The notes under the pieces were generated by a model. The model had not been told where the DNA came from and searched no databases. It was given only the letters and a program-made list of their open reading frames with translations. The translations under genes were made by a program, and so were the position numbers. Of a DNA stretch of 64,000 nt, positions 9,616-17,672 are shown piece after piece; position 1 is the first letter of the stretch; each line of letters begins with the position of its first letter. Source of the stretch: DAIQRJ01 sp963708795 (lineage in GTDB: Bacteria > Actinomycetota > Actinomycetes > Propionibacteriales > DAIQRJ01); contig CAVPUH010000005.1 of assembly GCA_963708795.1 (NCBI GenBank), forward strand, positions 162,868 to 226,867, read 5' to 3'.

Positions 9616-10461
9616 CTAGAAGAGATCCGGGGTCGCCGGCGGCAGGTCATCGAGAAACGCCGTCACCATCGGTGCCAGAACGTCTGACGCCCCAGAGATG
9701 CCGATGTGCGACGTCGCCGGCAGGATCACCAGGCGCGCGGCCGGAGCCTTCTGCAGGATTCCCGACGCCGCGGCTTCTGCATCGCCGCCGCCGCGCAACC
9801 TGAACATCGCCAGCGCATGCTCCGGCTTCACTCCGTCTGCATCACCGATGATCACCATCGTCTTCGCCGAGATCGAACGCATCTGCGCGTCGCTGATGTC
9901 CTGGTCATTGATGTTGAGGACCTTCATCTTCGCGACGTAGGCGTCGAACGCGGCCGCGTCCGGCGTGTGGTCCATGAACGCCTTCTCGACGGGTGTGCCC
10001 GCGAACGCCGTGGCGTTGAGTCCCGCGATGCTGTCGAACACCGACGGGTACCAGCCGTCCTGGCGATAGGTCGCCGACATCGAGACCAGGTTGTCGACGA
10101 GCGCCGGGTGGCGGAGCGCGAGCTGCAGCGCGACGCCGCCGCCTTGGGAGTAGCCCATCACATCGGCGCGCTCGACCTTCAACGCTCGCAGCAACGCTGC
10201 GGCATCGTCGGCGAACTGCTCGTACGACATCTCTCGCGACGTGTCCGGGGTTCGGCCGTGTCCCTGCTGGTCGAAGACGATCACAGCTCGCGTGCCGGCG
10301 AAGGCAGACACCCACGACTTCATCGAACCGACGGCCATGAACGCGCCCGGGATCAGCAACAGCGGAGGTGTCGTCGGCGTGCCGAGCTCGCCGTACACCT
10401 CGTGGTAGAGGCTCAGGCCGTTGATCGGCAGATGGCCACTGCGCTCAGGCGTCGTTGTCAT
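9616..10461 (-). CDS. Alpha/beta hydrolase
   Basis: It starts at the ATG at 10461, as the longer frame upstream overlaps the next gene and is non-family-like. The 281-residue product shows an oxyanion-hole strand (LLLIPGAFM), FDQQGHGRT, the nucleophile elbow GYSQGGG, the acid in VIIGDADGV and the catalytic histidine in TSHIGISG, a full Ser-Asp-His triad. Its closest relatives by pattern are soluble haloperoxidase-like or esterase-type hydrolases. It is transcribed with the RibD-C reductase upstream (gap 10 bases) and the APH-type kinase downstream. Confidence 0.85.
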   Translation of the reverse strand: MTTTPERSGHLPINGLSLYHEVYGELGTPTTPPLLLIPGAFMAVGSMKSWVSAFAGTRAVIVFDQQGHGRTPDTSREMSYEQFADDAAALLRALKVERADVMGYSQGGGVALQLALRHPALVDNLVSMSATYRQDGWYPSVFDSIAGLNATAFAGTPVEKAFMDHTPDAAAFDAYVAKMKVLNINDQDISDAQMRSISAKTMVIIGDADGVKPEHALAMFRLRGGGDAEAAASGILQKAPAARLVILPATSHIGISGASDVLAPMVTAFLDDLPPATPDLF

Positions 10462-10471
10462 CAGGGCAGCC

Positions 10472-11143
10472 TCACGCTTGCCCGGCGACGGCCTTGCGGG
10501 TGAACGTGAGGTGGGTGACGCCGCTGGGCGTCGAGACGGCTTCGATGTCGTATGCATCGTCGAGGCCTTCGAGGCCGTCCCAGAGTCTGACGCCGCGTCC
10601 GAGCACGATGGGCACCTGGACCAGGTGCATGTGGTCGACGAGTCCGGCGGTGAGGTAGTCGCGTGCGACGGTGGGGCCGCCACCGATCCGAACGTCGAGC
10701 CCGTCCGCCGCCGCTCGGGCGGTCTCGAGTGCGTCGACCGGGGATGCGTCGAGGAAGTAGAACGTGGTGCCACCCTCCATCTCCATGGGAGGCAGCGGGT
10801 GGTGGGTGAGCACGTAGGTCGGGGTGTGGAACGGCGGGTTCGGTCCCCACCAGCCATTCCAGTCCGGGTCGTCCTGCCAGCCGGGCGGGCCGAACTTGTG
10901 CGCGCCCATGATCTCGGCTCCGAACCCGATGTTGTTGCGCCTCGCTAGAGCGTCGTCGACCCCGGCTGACCCGGTCGCGCCCGCTCCGCCACCGGGGCCG
11001 TCCTGGGTCCAGGACCGGGTGGCGAACATCCACTCGTGCAGGCGATGGCCGGCATGGCCGAACGGTTCCTCGAGGGACTGCGGCTCCCCGGTCGCGAAAC
11101 CGTCGAGCGAGATGGACATGTTGTGGATCCGGACGCGTGACAC
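10472..11143 (-). CDS. Dihydrofolate reductase / RibD C-terminal family protein
   Basis: The GTG at 11143 is selected because GGAGG lies about 8 bases upstream and the family starts here (SRVRIHNMSISLDGFATG). The 223-residue protein has the RibD-C pattern: N-terminal strand with SLDG, a central EIMGAHKF, a YVLTHHP strand, the NADPH-binding IGGGPTVARDYL and DHMHLVQVPIVLGRG. Members are stand-alone NADPH-dependent reductases of unknown substrate. It is the first gene of the minus-strand run reaching down to 5836 and is divergent from the ArsR regulator, so the region between them may carry a shared control site. Confidence 0.85.
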   Translation of the reverse strand: MSRVRIHNMSISLDGFATGEPQSLEEPFGHAGHRLHEWMFATRSWTQDGPGGGAGATGSAGVDDALARRNNIGFGAEIMGAHKFGPPGWQDDPDWNGWWGPNPPFHTPTYVLTHHPLPPMEMEGGTTFYFLDASPVDALETARAAADGLDVRIGGGPTVARDYLTAGLVDHMHLVQVPIVLGRGVRLWDGLEGLDDAYDIEAVSTPSGVTHLTFTRKAVAGQA

Positions 11144-11358
11144 CCTTGTTCCTCCGTCGATGAGCCGGCCCGGTGGTCGGGCCTGCTGGTGCTGACCCGA
11201 AGTACTGGGGATTCTCATCGATCGATGAGAATCGGTCGGGTCAGGGCGTGTGGAGCATCTCTGACGTGTTCATCATCCTCAGGCACGGTCCGCCTTCTCA
11301 CGGGCCCCCGCCAGAAGCGGGCCACCTCGGTGCCTCGGATCTGCGCTTGCCTCAATGC

Positions 11359-11374
11359 ATCGACAGATGTCAAT
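11359..11374. promoter_or_regulatory. Probable ArsR/SmtB operator (imperfect inverted repeat)
   Basis: The sequence ATCGACA, two bases, TGTCAAT is a 7-7 inverted repeat with one mismatch, matching the usual layout of ArsR-family operators. It lies 21 bases before the arsR-like ATG at 11395, where autorepression would act, and about 215 bases from the divergent reductase start. Confidence 0.55.
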
Positions 11375-11394
11375 ACGTCTGGCAGAATCCGTCC

Positions 11395-11751
11395 ATGCCG
11401 ACTTCGCTCCCCGTACTCGCCGACGATCTCGACGCGTGCTGCAGCCCGTTGACGGGGAGCGTCCTCGACCCTCAGTCGGCCGAGCAGCTCGCCACCCGGT
11501 TCAAGGCTCTCGGGGACCCGACCCGAGTGCGACTGGTCTCCATGATCGCGGCCACTCCGAGCGGCGAGGCCTGCATCTGCGACCTCACCGCGCCCGTCGG
11601 ACTCAGCCAAGGCACCGTTTCCCACCACATGAAAGTCCTGGTCGAGGCCGGCCTCGTCACTCGCGAACAACGAGGCAAGTGGGCGTTCTACCGAGTCGAG
11701 CACGAGAGTCTCCGCGCCCTTGCCGGAGCGCTCCGACCGGATGCCGGTTGA
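11395..11751 (+). CDS. ArsR/SmtB family metalloregulator
   Basis: The 118-residue winged-helix repressor starts at ATG 11395. The DNA-binding region is clear (GLSQGTVSHHMKVLVEAGLV, then a wing REQRGKWAFYRV). Two cysteine pairs stand out: Cys15-Cys16 near the N-terminus and Cys60/Cys62 in ACICDLT, the alpha-3 CxC motif that binds arsenite, antimonite or similar thiophilic ions in ArsR proteins. That suggests a metal-released repressor. No arsenate reductase, efflux pump or methyltransferase gene of an ars operon is next to it, so its target may be itself, the divergent operon or distant genes. Confidence 0.85.
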   Translation: MPTSLPVLADDLDACCSPLTGSVLDPQSAEQLATRFKALGDPTRVRLVSMIAATPSGEACICDLTAPVGLSQGTVSHHMKVLVEAGLVTREQRGKWAFYRVEHESLRALAGALRPDAG

Positions 11752-11841
11752 CGCGCCGCCGGTGCGCGCGAATGCTGCACAGCCCCGATGTGCGTGACGA
11801 GACTCCCGTTTGAGCCCGACCGATCGTCTTCCCGGTCGGCC

Positions 11842-12627
11842 TCAAGGACGTCGCCCACGTGTGACGACGCTCGTCGCCATGATGCGGGCTACCGATCGGG
11901 TGTTCGGCGTGACGGCGTGAAAGCAGTCGGAATGCATCACGTAGGCGTCGCCCGGAGCGCCCGTCGCCTCGACGACCCTGAGGGTGACACCGTTGACCGT
12001 GGCCCCCTTCGCCAATCGGTCCGTGCGCTCCGCAGGCGGCAGTCCGTCGGTTGATCGCGAGCCCCACAGGTCGGCGAGCCACGGGCTCTTCGCGGACAGC
12101 GCCGAGCGGACGGCTCTGGGTCGGGGATCCACGCCGGTCTCCCTGGCGTGGGCGTCGACCAGCCGATGTGAGCCGGCCAGCACCGCTGTGCCGCCACCTC
12201 CGGGCAGGACCTCGCTCAACACGACGAAGACCTGAAGGGCTCGAAGACCCGGCTCCGCTTGCGGCGGTACGTAGTCGAAGTGCCATCCAGCCGACGGCAC
12301 GGTCCAGGTGAGCTCCGGCTGCGGGAACGTCATGAGGACCCGCGGACGCTCACGACGCAGCTCCGCTGATCCGAGGAGGTCGTCCAGCGCGCTCCTCACA
12401 ATCGGCGACCAGATGCCGTCGAGCTCGCCGGCCCGTGCCACTGGTTGGAACCCGGACGGTCGAGGCCGTGACCAGGTCTGCGGGTCGGCGCGATCGATCC
12501 CGCTCCCGGTCAGGAGGAATGCCCAGATCCGATCAGCCATGGCGTCGGCCGCCGCTGTCGGCACCGCCTCCGGCAGCCGAAGGAGCCCCCACTGCTCGAA
12601 CTCGTCACGTTGCGCGGGCGTCAGCAA
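11842..12627 (-). CDS. Phytanoyl-CoA dioxygenase (PhyH) family protein
   Basis: The 261-residue protein follows the PhyH pattern: N-terminal LTPAQRDEFEQWGLLRLPEA, iron ligands HxD in GWHFDYVPP, LQVFVVLSEVLPGGGGTAVLAGSH, and a distal His in HAVTPNTR followed by an arginine that would bind 2-oxoglutarate. It should be a non-haem Fe(II)/2-oxoglutarate oxygenase, and the substrate is unknown. It starts 5 bases after the nucleotidyltransferase stop and is probably cotranscribed with it and the winged-helix regulator upstream. Confidence 0.85.
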   Translation of the reverse strand: MLTPAQRDEFEQWGLLRLPEAVPTAAADAMADRIWAFLLTGSGIDRADPQTWSRPRPSGFQPVARAGELDGIWSPIVRSALDDLLGSAELRRERPRVLMTFPQPELTWTVPSAGWHFDYVPPQAEPGLRALQVFVVLSEVLPGGGGTAVLAGSHRLVDAHARETGVDPRPRAVRSALSAKSPWLADLWGSRSTDGLPPAERTDRLAKGATVNGVTLRVVEATGAPGDAYVMHSDCFHAVTPNTRSVARIMATSVVTRGRRP

Positions 12628-12632
12628 CTCGA

Positions 12633-13181
12633 TCAGCGGACGAGCCGACGCAGAACGTCCCGATCCAGCCGATCCTTCGCCCCATCGGCTGGATCCTCAC
12701 GTGCGTTGGACTTATCCGATGCCAGCGTCGACAGCGAGATCACGCGACATCCGACCCCGCCGAGCTCGCGCCGTTCGTCGCCGAACGGCTCGGCCGACCA
12801 CATGGCCGGCCCGTCGGCAAACGGGAGAAACACGCGCCCCTGTTCATCGGCGACGACGAAGGTCAACTCGAGCAGCACGCCGGCTCGACGAAAGGCGCCA
12901 CCGATCGCATCGTCGTCCACCACGGCCGGCGTCCATCCGTTCGCAGTCAGGGCGGCATTGACGGTCGGGCGATCGTGCTGCCACACGGCGAGATCGATGT
13001 CGTGGTGCGGTCGCGTGACCCTCTCGGCCCAGAAGTCGACCGCCCAGCCGCCGAACAGCCAATAGTCGGCGGCGAGACGGTCGAGGAGGCCCGCCACCTC
13101 GGCGAGCGCCCTGAGGTGATCGTCGGCCGCACTCCCACCGTCCACGACGGCGAGCGTAGGTCCGGGCGCCGGACACAGCAA
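12633..13181 (-). CDS. Nucleotidyltransferase, aminoglycoside adenylyltransferase-like
   Basis: The 182-residue protein carries a nucleotidyltransferase core: WLFGGWAVDFWAERVTRPHHDIDLAVW, with the GG(W/S) motif and the DxD metal-binding pair, then LELTFVVADEQG. This arrangement is that of the aminoglycoside-2''-adenylyltransferase-type family, which also holds many uncharacterised minimal nucleotidyltransferases. The start could be internal, as the first 20 residues are low complexity. It lies between the winged-helix regulator (gap 12) and the PhyH gene (gap 5). A resistance function is possible but unproven. Confidence 0.75.
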   Translation of the reverse strand: MLCPAPGPTLAVVDGGSAADDHLRALAEVAGLLDRLAADYWLFGGWAVDFWAERVTRPHHDIDLAVWQHDRPTVNAALTANGWTPAVVDDDAIGGAFRRAGVLLELTFVVADEQGRVFLPFADGPAMWSAEPFGDERRELGGVGCRVISLSTLASDKSNAREDPADGAKDRLDRDVLRRLVR

Positions 13182-13193
13182 TGAAGCCCTTGG

Positions 13194-13793
13194 TCAGGTT
13201 TCCGGCTCGGAGCTGTCAGGGAGCATCGGATAATCGACCATCGGGTAGAGGCCGACGGTGAATCCGTAGACGGTGTCGCCGGAGCGCGGAAGCCGGTCGA
13301 AAGCGTGGATCACCTCGTCGATTCGGTGCCAGAACTCCGCCGCGCGATCCTCCGGGATCCTCGCGTGCCGGATGAACGACCGCATCTGTCCCGACTCGTA
13401 GGCGGATTCGGACTCTTTGGCCGCCACCTCGAAGTCGTTGAAGTCGAGCGGGAGTTCGCCGGGAAGTCCGGTGTCCCCGTCGTTGCGGCGGCCGAGACCG
13501 ACGAAGAACATCCGCGCGGTGCGGCCGTAAAAGCGTTCGTCGACTGCTCGCACCCGGCGCGTCCGCACCACGCGCAGCAGCCCCGCCGCCGCCAGGACAT
13601 TGACGTGGTGCGCGACAGTGCTCTTCGGGCTCTTCACCGCCCGGGCCAATTCGGTGACGGTGGCCGCGCGTTCGTGCAACAACCCGAGGATGGTCGTCCG
13701 CATGGGGTCGCCGATCGCCCGGACCTGGTCGGCGGTCGTGAGCTGCATGGTCTCGTCGAGGTCGTAGTCGGGGACCGGGGTGTTGATCGGCAT
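13194..13793 (-). CDS. Winged-helix (ArsR-like) transcriptional regulator
   Basis: The 199-residue protein has an N-terminal HTH_20/ArsR-like domain (IGDPMRTTILGLLHERAATV, ELARAVKSPKSTVAHHVNVLAAAGLL) with a basic wing (VRTRRVRAVDERFYG). It is followed by an extended C-terminal region of about 100 residues with many acidic and aromatic residues that probably forms the effector or dimer domain. No metal-binding cysteines are present, so it is not a classical metal sensor. It is divergent from the DLH-type hydrolase at 13895 and leads a three-gene run with the nucleotidyltransferase and PhyH dioxygenase. Confidence 0.8.
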   Translation of the reverse strand: MPINTPVPDYDLDETMQLTTADQVRAIGDPMRTTILGLLHERAATVTELARAVKSPKSTVAHHVNVLAAAGLLRVVRTRRVRAVDERFYGRTARMFFVGLGRRNDGDTGLPGELPLDFNDFEVAAKESESAYESGQMRSFIRHARIPEDRAAEFWHRIDEVIHAFDRLPRSGDTVYGFTVGLYPMVDYPMLPDSSEPET

Positions 13794-13807
13794 GGTCGGA
13801 TCAGACT

Positions 13808-13823
13808 AACATTGCCGAACATT
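13808..13823. promoter_or_regulatory. Direct repeat in divergent promoter region
   Basis: AACATT occurs at 13808-13813 and again at 13818-13823, one helical turn apart, in the 101-base region between the winged-helix regulator and the divergent hydrolase. The region is AT-rich for this genome. It could be the regulator's own site, but this is weak evidence. Confidence 0.25.
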
Positions 13824-13894
13824 CCAAATATGTGGATCGATACGCGGATCGACGATCCGGATCCGATTGGACATCGACGGAAGCGAGCAGGGCC

Positions 13895-14473
13895 ATGGCC
13901 GAGATCGTTCTGTACCACCACGCTCAGGGATTGACCACCGGGGTGGAGGCGTTCGCCACCGAACTGCGACGGGCCGGACACACCGTGCACGTCCCCGACC
14001 TCTACGGGGGACACACGTTCGACACGTTGGACGAAGGCCTCGCCTACGCGAAGGCGACCGGGTTCGGCACGGTGTTGCAACGCGGGCTCGCGGCGGTGGA
14101 CGGACTCGCCGACGCGTTGGTCTACGCCGGCTTCTCACTCGGCGTGATGCCGGCGCAGCAGCTCGCGCAGACGCGGCCCGGCGCCACCGGGGCCCTCCTG
14201 TTCTCCTCGTGCCTGCCCGTCTCGGAGTTCGGCGAGGCGTGGCCCGAGGGTGTCCCGGTCCAGGTGCACGGCATGGAGTCCGATCCCATCTTCGCGGACG
14301 ATGGCGACCTCGATGCGGCACGGGAACTGGTCGCGAGCACCGACGATGCCGAGCTGTTCCTCTACCCAGGCGGGGAACACCTCTTCGCGGACTCCTCGCT
14401 GCCGGGCTTCGACGAGGGTGCCGCGGCGCTGCTCACCAGTCGGGTGCTCGACTTCCTCGCCGCCCTCGGCTGA
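13895..14473 (+). CDS. Dienelactone hydrolase family protein
   Basis: The family begins at ATG 13895 (MAEIVLYHHAQGLTTGV), although an upstream ATG at 13832 is in frame. The 192-residue product has the DLH layout: VHVPDLYGG, the nucleophile elbow AGFSLGVMPAQQL (serine in place of the usual cysteine), MESDPIFADDGD for the acid and GGEHLFAD for the histidine. It should be a small serine hydrolase, and the natural substrate is unknown. It is divergent from the winged-helix regulator and convergent with the flavoprotein gene ending at 14489, from which only 15 bases separate it. Confidence 0.8.
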   Translation: MAEIVLYHHAQGLTTGVEAFATELRRAGHTVHVPDLYGGHTFDTLDEGLAYAKATGFGTVLQRGLAAVDGLADALVYAGFSLGVMPAQQLAQTRPGATGALLFSSCLPVSEFGEAWPEGVPVQVHGMESDPIFADDGDLDAARELVASTDDAELFLYPGGEHLFADSSLPGFDEGAAALLTSRVLDFLAALG

Positions 14474-14488
14474 GCGTCGAACGGGCCC

Positions 14489-16125
14489 TCAGGTCGGCGC
14501 GTGCCGGCCCGCACTCATGAGCACGGCGCGGGCGGCGTTGTGACCGGCGATGCCACTCACCGCGCCACCACGACGCGCGCCGGCACCGCACATCATCACG
14601 TTGGCGACCGACGTCTCGACGCCCCACATCCGCGCCGGATCCGCCTCGGCGTCGGAGTCCGCCAGCCATGGCCACTGCAAGTCGCCGTGGAAGATGTGGC
14701 CGCCGGGCATCCCGAGTTCGTCCTCGATGTCGAGCGGACTCTTCGCCTCGATGCAGGGCAGGCCGGTCGCGTCGAGGGCGAGACAACCGGCGAGCGGCTC
14801 GGCCAGGTAGGCGTCGAGCCCGTCCAGCGCCCGGACGACGGCGGTGGTCGTCGTGGCCGCGCGGTCCGGCCCGGCGAAGAGGCTCGCGGGCGTGTGCAGG
14901 CCGAAGTAGGTGAGCGTATGCCACCCGGCGGCCTCGATCTCCGTGCCGAGGATCGAGCGATCGGTGAGCGTATGGCAGTAGAGCTCGCCGGGGATGCGAT
15001 CGGGAAGGTCGCCTGCGGAGGCCTGGTCGAAGGCTCGCTGCAGATCGGAAGCGGTCTCGTCGACGTGGAAGGTGCCCGCGAATGCGACCGCGGGATCCAG
15101 TCCCGATCGCAGGCGGGGGAGTCGGGTGAGCACCAGGTTGATCTTGAGTTGTGACCCGGCGGGTTCGGCGTTCGTGGGCACTACTCCGAGAAGCGCGTCG
15201 AGCATCGCAGGTGCGATGCCGGCCAGGACCCAGGATGTGTCGACGTGGACGTCCGCCCCGCTCCGGAGGTCGACGTAGTGCACCGTCGCAACCGATCCGT
15301 CGGCCTCGATCGCCTGCACGTCGGCCCCGGTGCGCAGATCCACGCCGGCCTCTGTGGCGAGTCGGGCGAGGGTGCTGGTGAGCCGGCCCATCCCGCCCAC
15401 AGGCACCCGCCACTCGCCCGTGCCGTTGCCGACCAGGTGATAGAGGAAGCACCGGTTCGCGAGCAGCGCCGGATCGTCGATCGACGTGAAGGTGCCGATC
15501 AGCCCGTCGGTCGCGACGACGCCCCTGATCAGGTCGTCGGAGAACCGAGCGGCCAACCCGTGGCCCAGTGGCTGCTCGACCAGGGTTTCCCAGATCCGCT
15601 CGGCTCGGTGGTCCGGCGACGTCGTGGAGCCGCCGTCGGAGGTCGTCGGCAGTCGGGAGCGGTGTGAGGAAGGTCGGTGCGAGCACACCGGCCAGCGTCT
15701 GCACGTCGTCGTAGAACGACGTCCACGCGACCCAGGCGTCCGGCGACCCGCTCAGGGCAGCGAATGAGGCCTCCGTCGCTGCGGACGGGCGGGCCTCGAC
15801 GAGCAGGCCGCGGCCGTCACCACGGTGCGAAGGCGTGTAGGACGCCACCGAGCGCGACCGGAACTCGACATCGAGCCCTAGTTCGGCGGAGAGTTCGTCG
15901 GGGAAGAGGCTGACGAGATAGGAGTACCGCGACAGCCGCGCGTCGACCCCCGCGAACGGCCGTTCGCTCACCGCGGCGCCTCCGGTGTGAGCGAGTCGCT
16001 CGAGCACCGTGACACCGAGCCCGGACCGGGCCAGCAGGATCGCGGCCACCAGCGCGTTGTGCCCGCCGCCGACGATCGGTGACGTCGGGGCGGTCGGAAT
16101 GGTTGCCGCGGCTAGGTCGAGTCAC
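14489..16125 (-). CDS. Phytoene desaturase-like NAD(P)/FAD oxidoreductase, two frameshifts
   Basis: The probable start is the ATG at 16125. One surplus base near 16078 separates MTRPSRG and DVT from the FAD-binding glycine motif (IVGGGHNALVAAILLARSG), and a second near 15610 separates the central part from the remaining 370 residues. Downstream signatures fit phytoene-desaturase/CrtI-like amine-oxidase-fold proteins: GGMGRLTSTLARLATEAGVDLRTGADV, then a C-terminal PGGHIFHGDLQWPW and GAGARRGGAVSGIAGHNAA. The predicted length is about 540 residues. No carotenoid genes are adjacent, so a carotenoid role is not supported. Many actinobacterial members are uncharacterised. Confidence 0.75.
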
Positions 16126-16178
16126 GGCGCCAGCTTGCCAGCCCGGAATGCATCCGGTGGTGCCCGTGTTCGAGCGTA

Positions 16179-16196
16179 TAGTTGAACAAGCAACTA
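16179..16196. promoter_or_regulatory. Palindromic operator overlapping the pirin promoter
   Basis: TAGTTG, six bases, CAACTA is a perfect 6-6 inverted repeat lying 15 bases before the pirin ATG. It overlaps a TATAGT hexamer (16177-16182) that could be the -10 element and ends 2 bases before the AGGAGG. Its form resembles MarR-family sites, which often control pirin genes, but no marR gene is in the neighbourhood. Confidence 0.5.
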
Positions 16197-16211
16197 ACAG
16201 GAGGAACTTCG

Positions 16212-17195
16212 ATGCCAGCCGTCACCGTCTCCGATCCGACCACCTTGACCCGCCTCTCCGCTGTCGCCGGGGCAGAACGTCCGGTCAAGCAGGTCGTCAC
16301 CGCACCCAAGGGTTACGAGGGCGAGGGCTTCCCGGTCCGGCGCGCGTTCGCCGGGGTCGACCTCGCCGACCTCGACCCGTTCATCCACATGGACGAGATG
16401 GGCGAGGTCGAGTACGCGCCGGGCGAGCCGAAGGGCACGCCCTGGCACCCGCACCGCGGGTTCGAGACGGTCACCTACATGATCGACGGCGTCTTCGAGC
16501 ACAACGACAACCATGGCGGCGGCGGCACCATCACCGACGGCGACACCCAGTGGATGACGGCCGGTAGCGGGATCCTGCACATCGAGAAGCCGCCGGAGTG
16601 GCTCGTCAGCGCCGGCGGCCTCTTCCACGGGATCCAACTCTGGGTCAACCTCCCCGCCTCGCAGAAGTGGGAGAAGCCGCGCTACCAGGACATCCGGGGC
16701 GGTCAGGTGTCGTTGCTCAGCACACCGGACGCCGGCGCGGTCGTCCGACTGATCGCCGGTGACCTCGACGGTCACAGCGGGCCGGGTTCCACGCATTCGC
16801 CGATGGCGATGGTCCATGCGACGGTCGCGCCCGGCGCCGAACTCGCGCTGCCCTGGCGACCGGACTTCAACGCTCTCGTCTACGTCCTCGCCGGTGCCGG
16901 CACGGTCGGCACGTCCCGCCGCCCGATCCACGCCGGGCAGACGGCGGTGCTCGGAGCGGGCGATCTGGTCCGTCTCCGCGCCGACACGCAGCAGGACAAC
17001 CGGTATCCGAACCTCGAGGTCATCGTGCTCGGTGGTCGTCCGATCAAGGAGCCGGTCGCCTGGGCCGGGCCGTTCGTGATGAACACCCGCGACGAGGTGA
17101 TGAAGGCGTTCGAGGACTTCCAGTCGGGTGGCTTCGGTCAGATCCCGGCCCTGCACGGCGCGCCGACGGACCCGAACAAGCCGCGACACAACTGA
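16212..17195 (+). CDS. Pirin family protein
   Basis: The ATG at 16212 has a strong AGGAGG at 16199-16204, so the longer frame from 16182 is rejected. The 327-residue protein has the bicupin architecture, with metal ligands visible in the N-terminal cupin: His79 and His81 (PWHPHRGFET) and His122/Glu124 (GILHIEKP). LFHGIQLWVNLP follows, then a C-terminal cupin. Bacterial pirins bind iron and include quercetinases and modulators of central metabolism, and the exact role here is unknown. It stands alone, with a palindromic operator directly upstream, and is divergent from the flavoprotein at 16125. Confidence 0.9.
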   Translation: MPAVTVSDPTTLTRLSAVAGAERPVKQVVTAPKGYEGEGFPVRRAFAGVDLADLDPFIHMDEMGEVEYAPGEPKGTPWHPHRGFETVTYMIDGVFEHNDNHGGGGTITDGDTQWMTAGSGILHIEKPPEWLVSAGGLFHGIQLWVNLPASQKWEKPRYQDIRGGQVSLLSTPDAGAVVRLIAGDLDGHSGPGSTHSPMAMVHATVAPGAELALPWRPDFNALVYVLAGAGTVGTSRRPIHAGQTAVLGAGDLVRLRADTQQDNRYPNLEVIVLGGRPIKEPVAWAGPFVMNTRDEVMKAFEDFQSGGFGQIPALHGAPTDPNKPRHN

Positions 17196-17397
17196 CGCGA
17201 CGCCTGCACTGCGGGGTGGGTGGCTGCATGCGGCCAGCGCCACAGCCCGCGGGTAGGGCGTTGACAGCGGGCGCACAGCTTCGGTCGGCAGAGTGGTCAC
17301 CAATCGAGGGCCCGGTGGACCCGTCCTGGGCCCTCGTCCACGTCCGATCGCTTCGGTGCTGCCGCGCCGGGGTAGAGCGATCGGTCTCAGAAAGCAG

Positions 17398-17430
17398 ATC
17401 GGGCCGGACCCGTGGGGGGTCCGGCCCGAT
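17398..17430. terminator. Strong hairpin, likely terminator for tRNA-His and/or pirin
   Basis: ATCGGGCCGGACC pairs with GGTCCGGCCCGAT around a 7-base loop, a perfect 13-bp GC-rich stem. It lies about 35 bases beyond the 3' end of the minus-strand tRNA-His and 200 bases after the pirin stop. No U-tract follows on either strand, as is common in actinobacteria. Confidence 0.6.
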
Positions 17431-17464
17431 TGCTGTCCGATCCGGGGTACGTCGGAGCGGTGCG

Positions 17465-17541
17465 TGGGGTGAGTGACGGGACTTGAACCCGCGACATCCG
17501 CGACCACAACGCGGCGCTCTACCAGCTGAGCTACACCCACC
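17465..17541 (-). tRNA. tRNA-His (anticodon GTG)
   Basis: On the minus strand a full cloverleaf can be drawn. The acceptor GTGGGTG (5' end at 17540) pairs with CACTCAC, the D arm is GCTCAGCTGGTAGAGC, and the anticodon loop TTGTGGT has GTG in the anticodon position. The T arm GCGGGTTCAAGTCCCGT completes it. The base before the acceptor is G and the discriminator is C, the G-1:C73 pair that identifies histidine tRNAs. CCA is encoded at 17467-17465. Confidence 0.95.
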
Positions 17542-17672
17542 ATGCAGGCGGCCGGCTGGACTCGAGGTCCCGCCGACCGGCGAGGATCGATTGTAGGGCA
17601 TCCGGGCCTGCGGCTCGCGCCACTTCCGCCGCGCGGGCGATCGGCGCCGGTGGCGCGTCCGCGTCAAGTCGG

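Noticed and set aside
16194..17543. 449-codon minus-strand frame over pirin and tRNA-His
   Set aside because: It runs through a tRNA gene and opposite a clear pirin gene; composition is Arg/Asp-rich with no motif.
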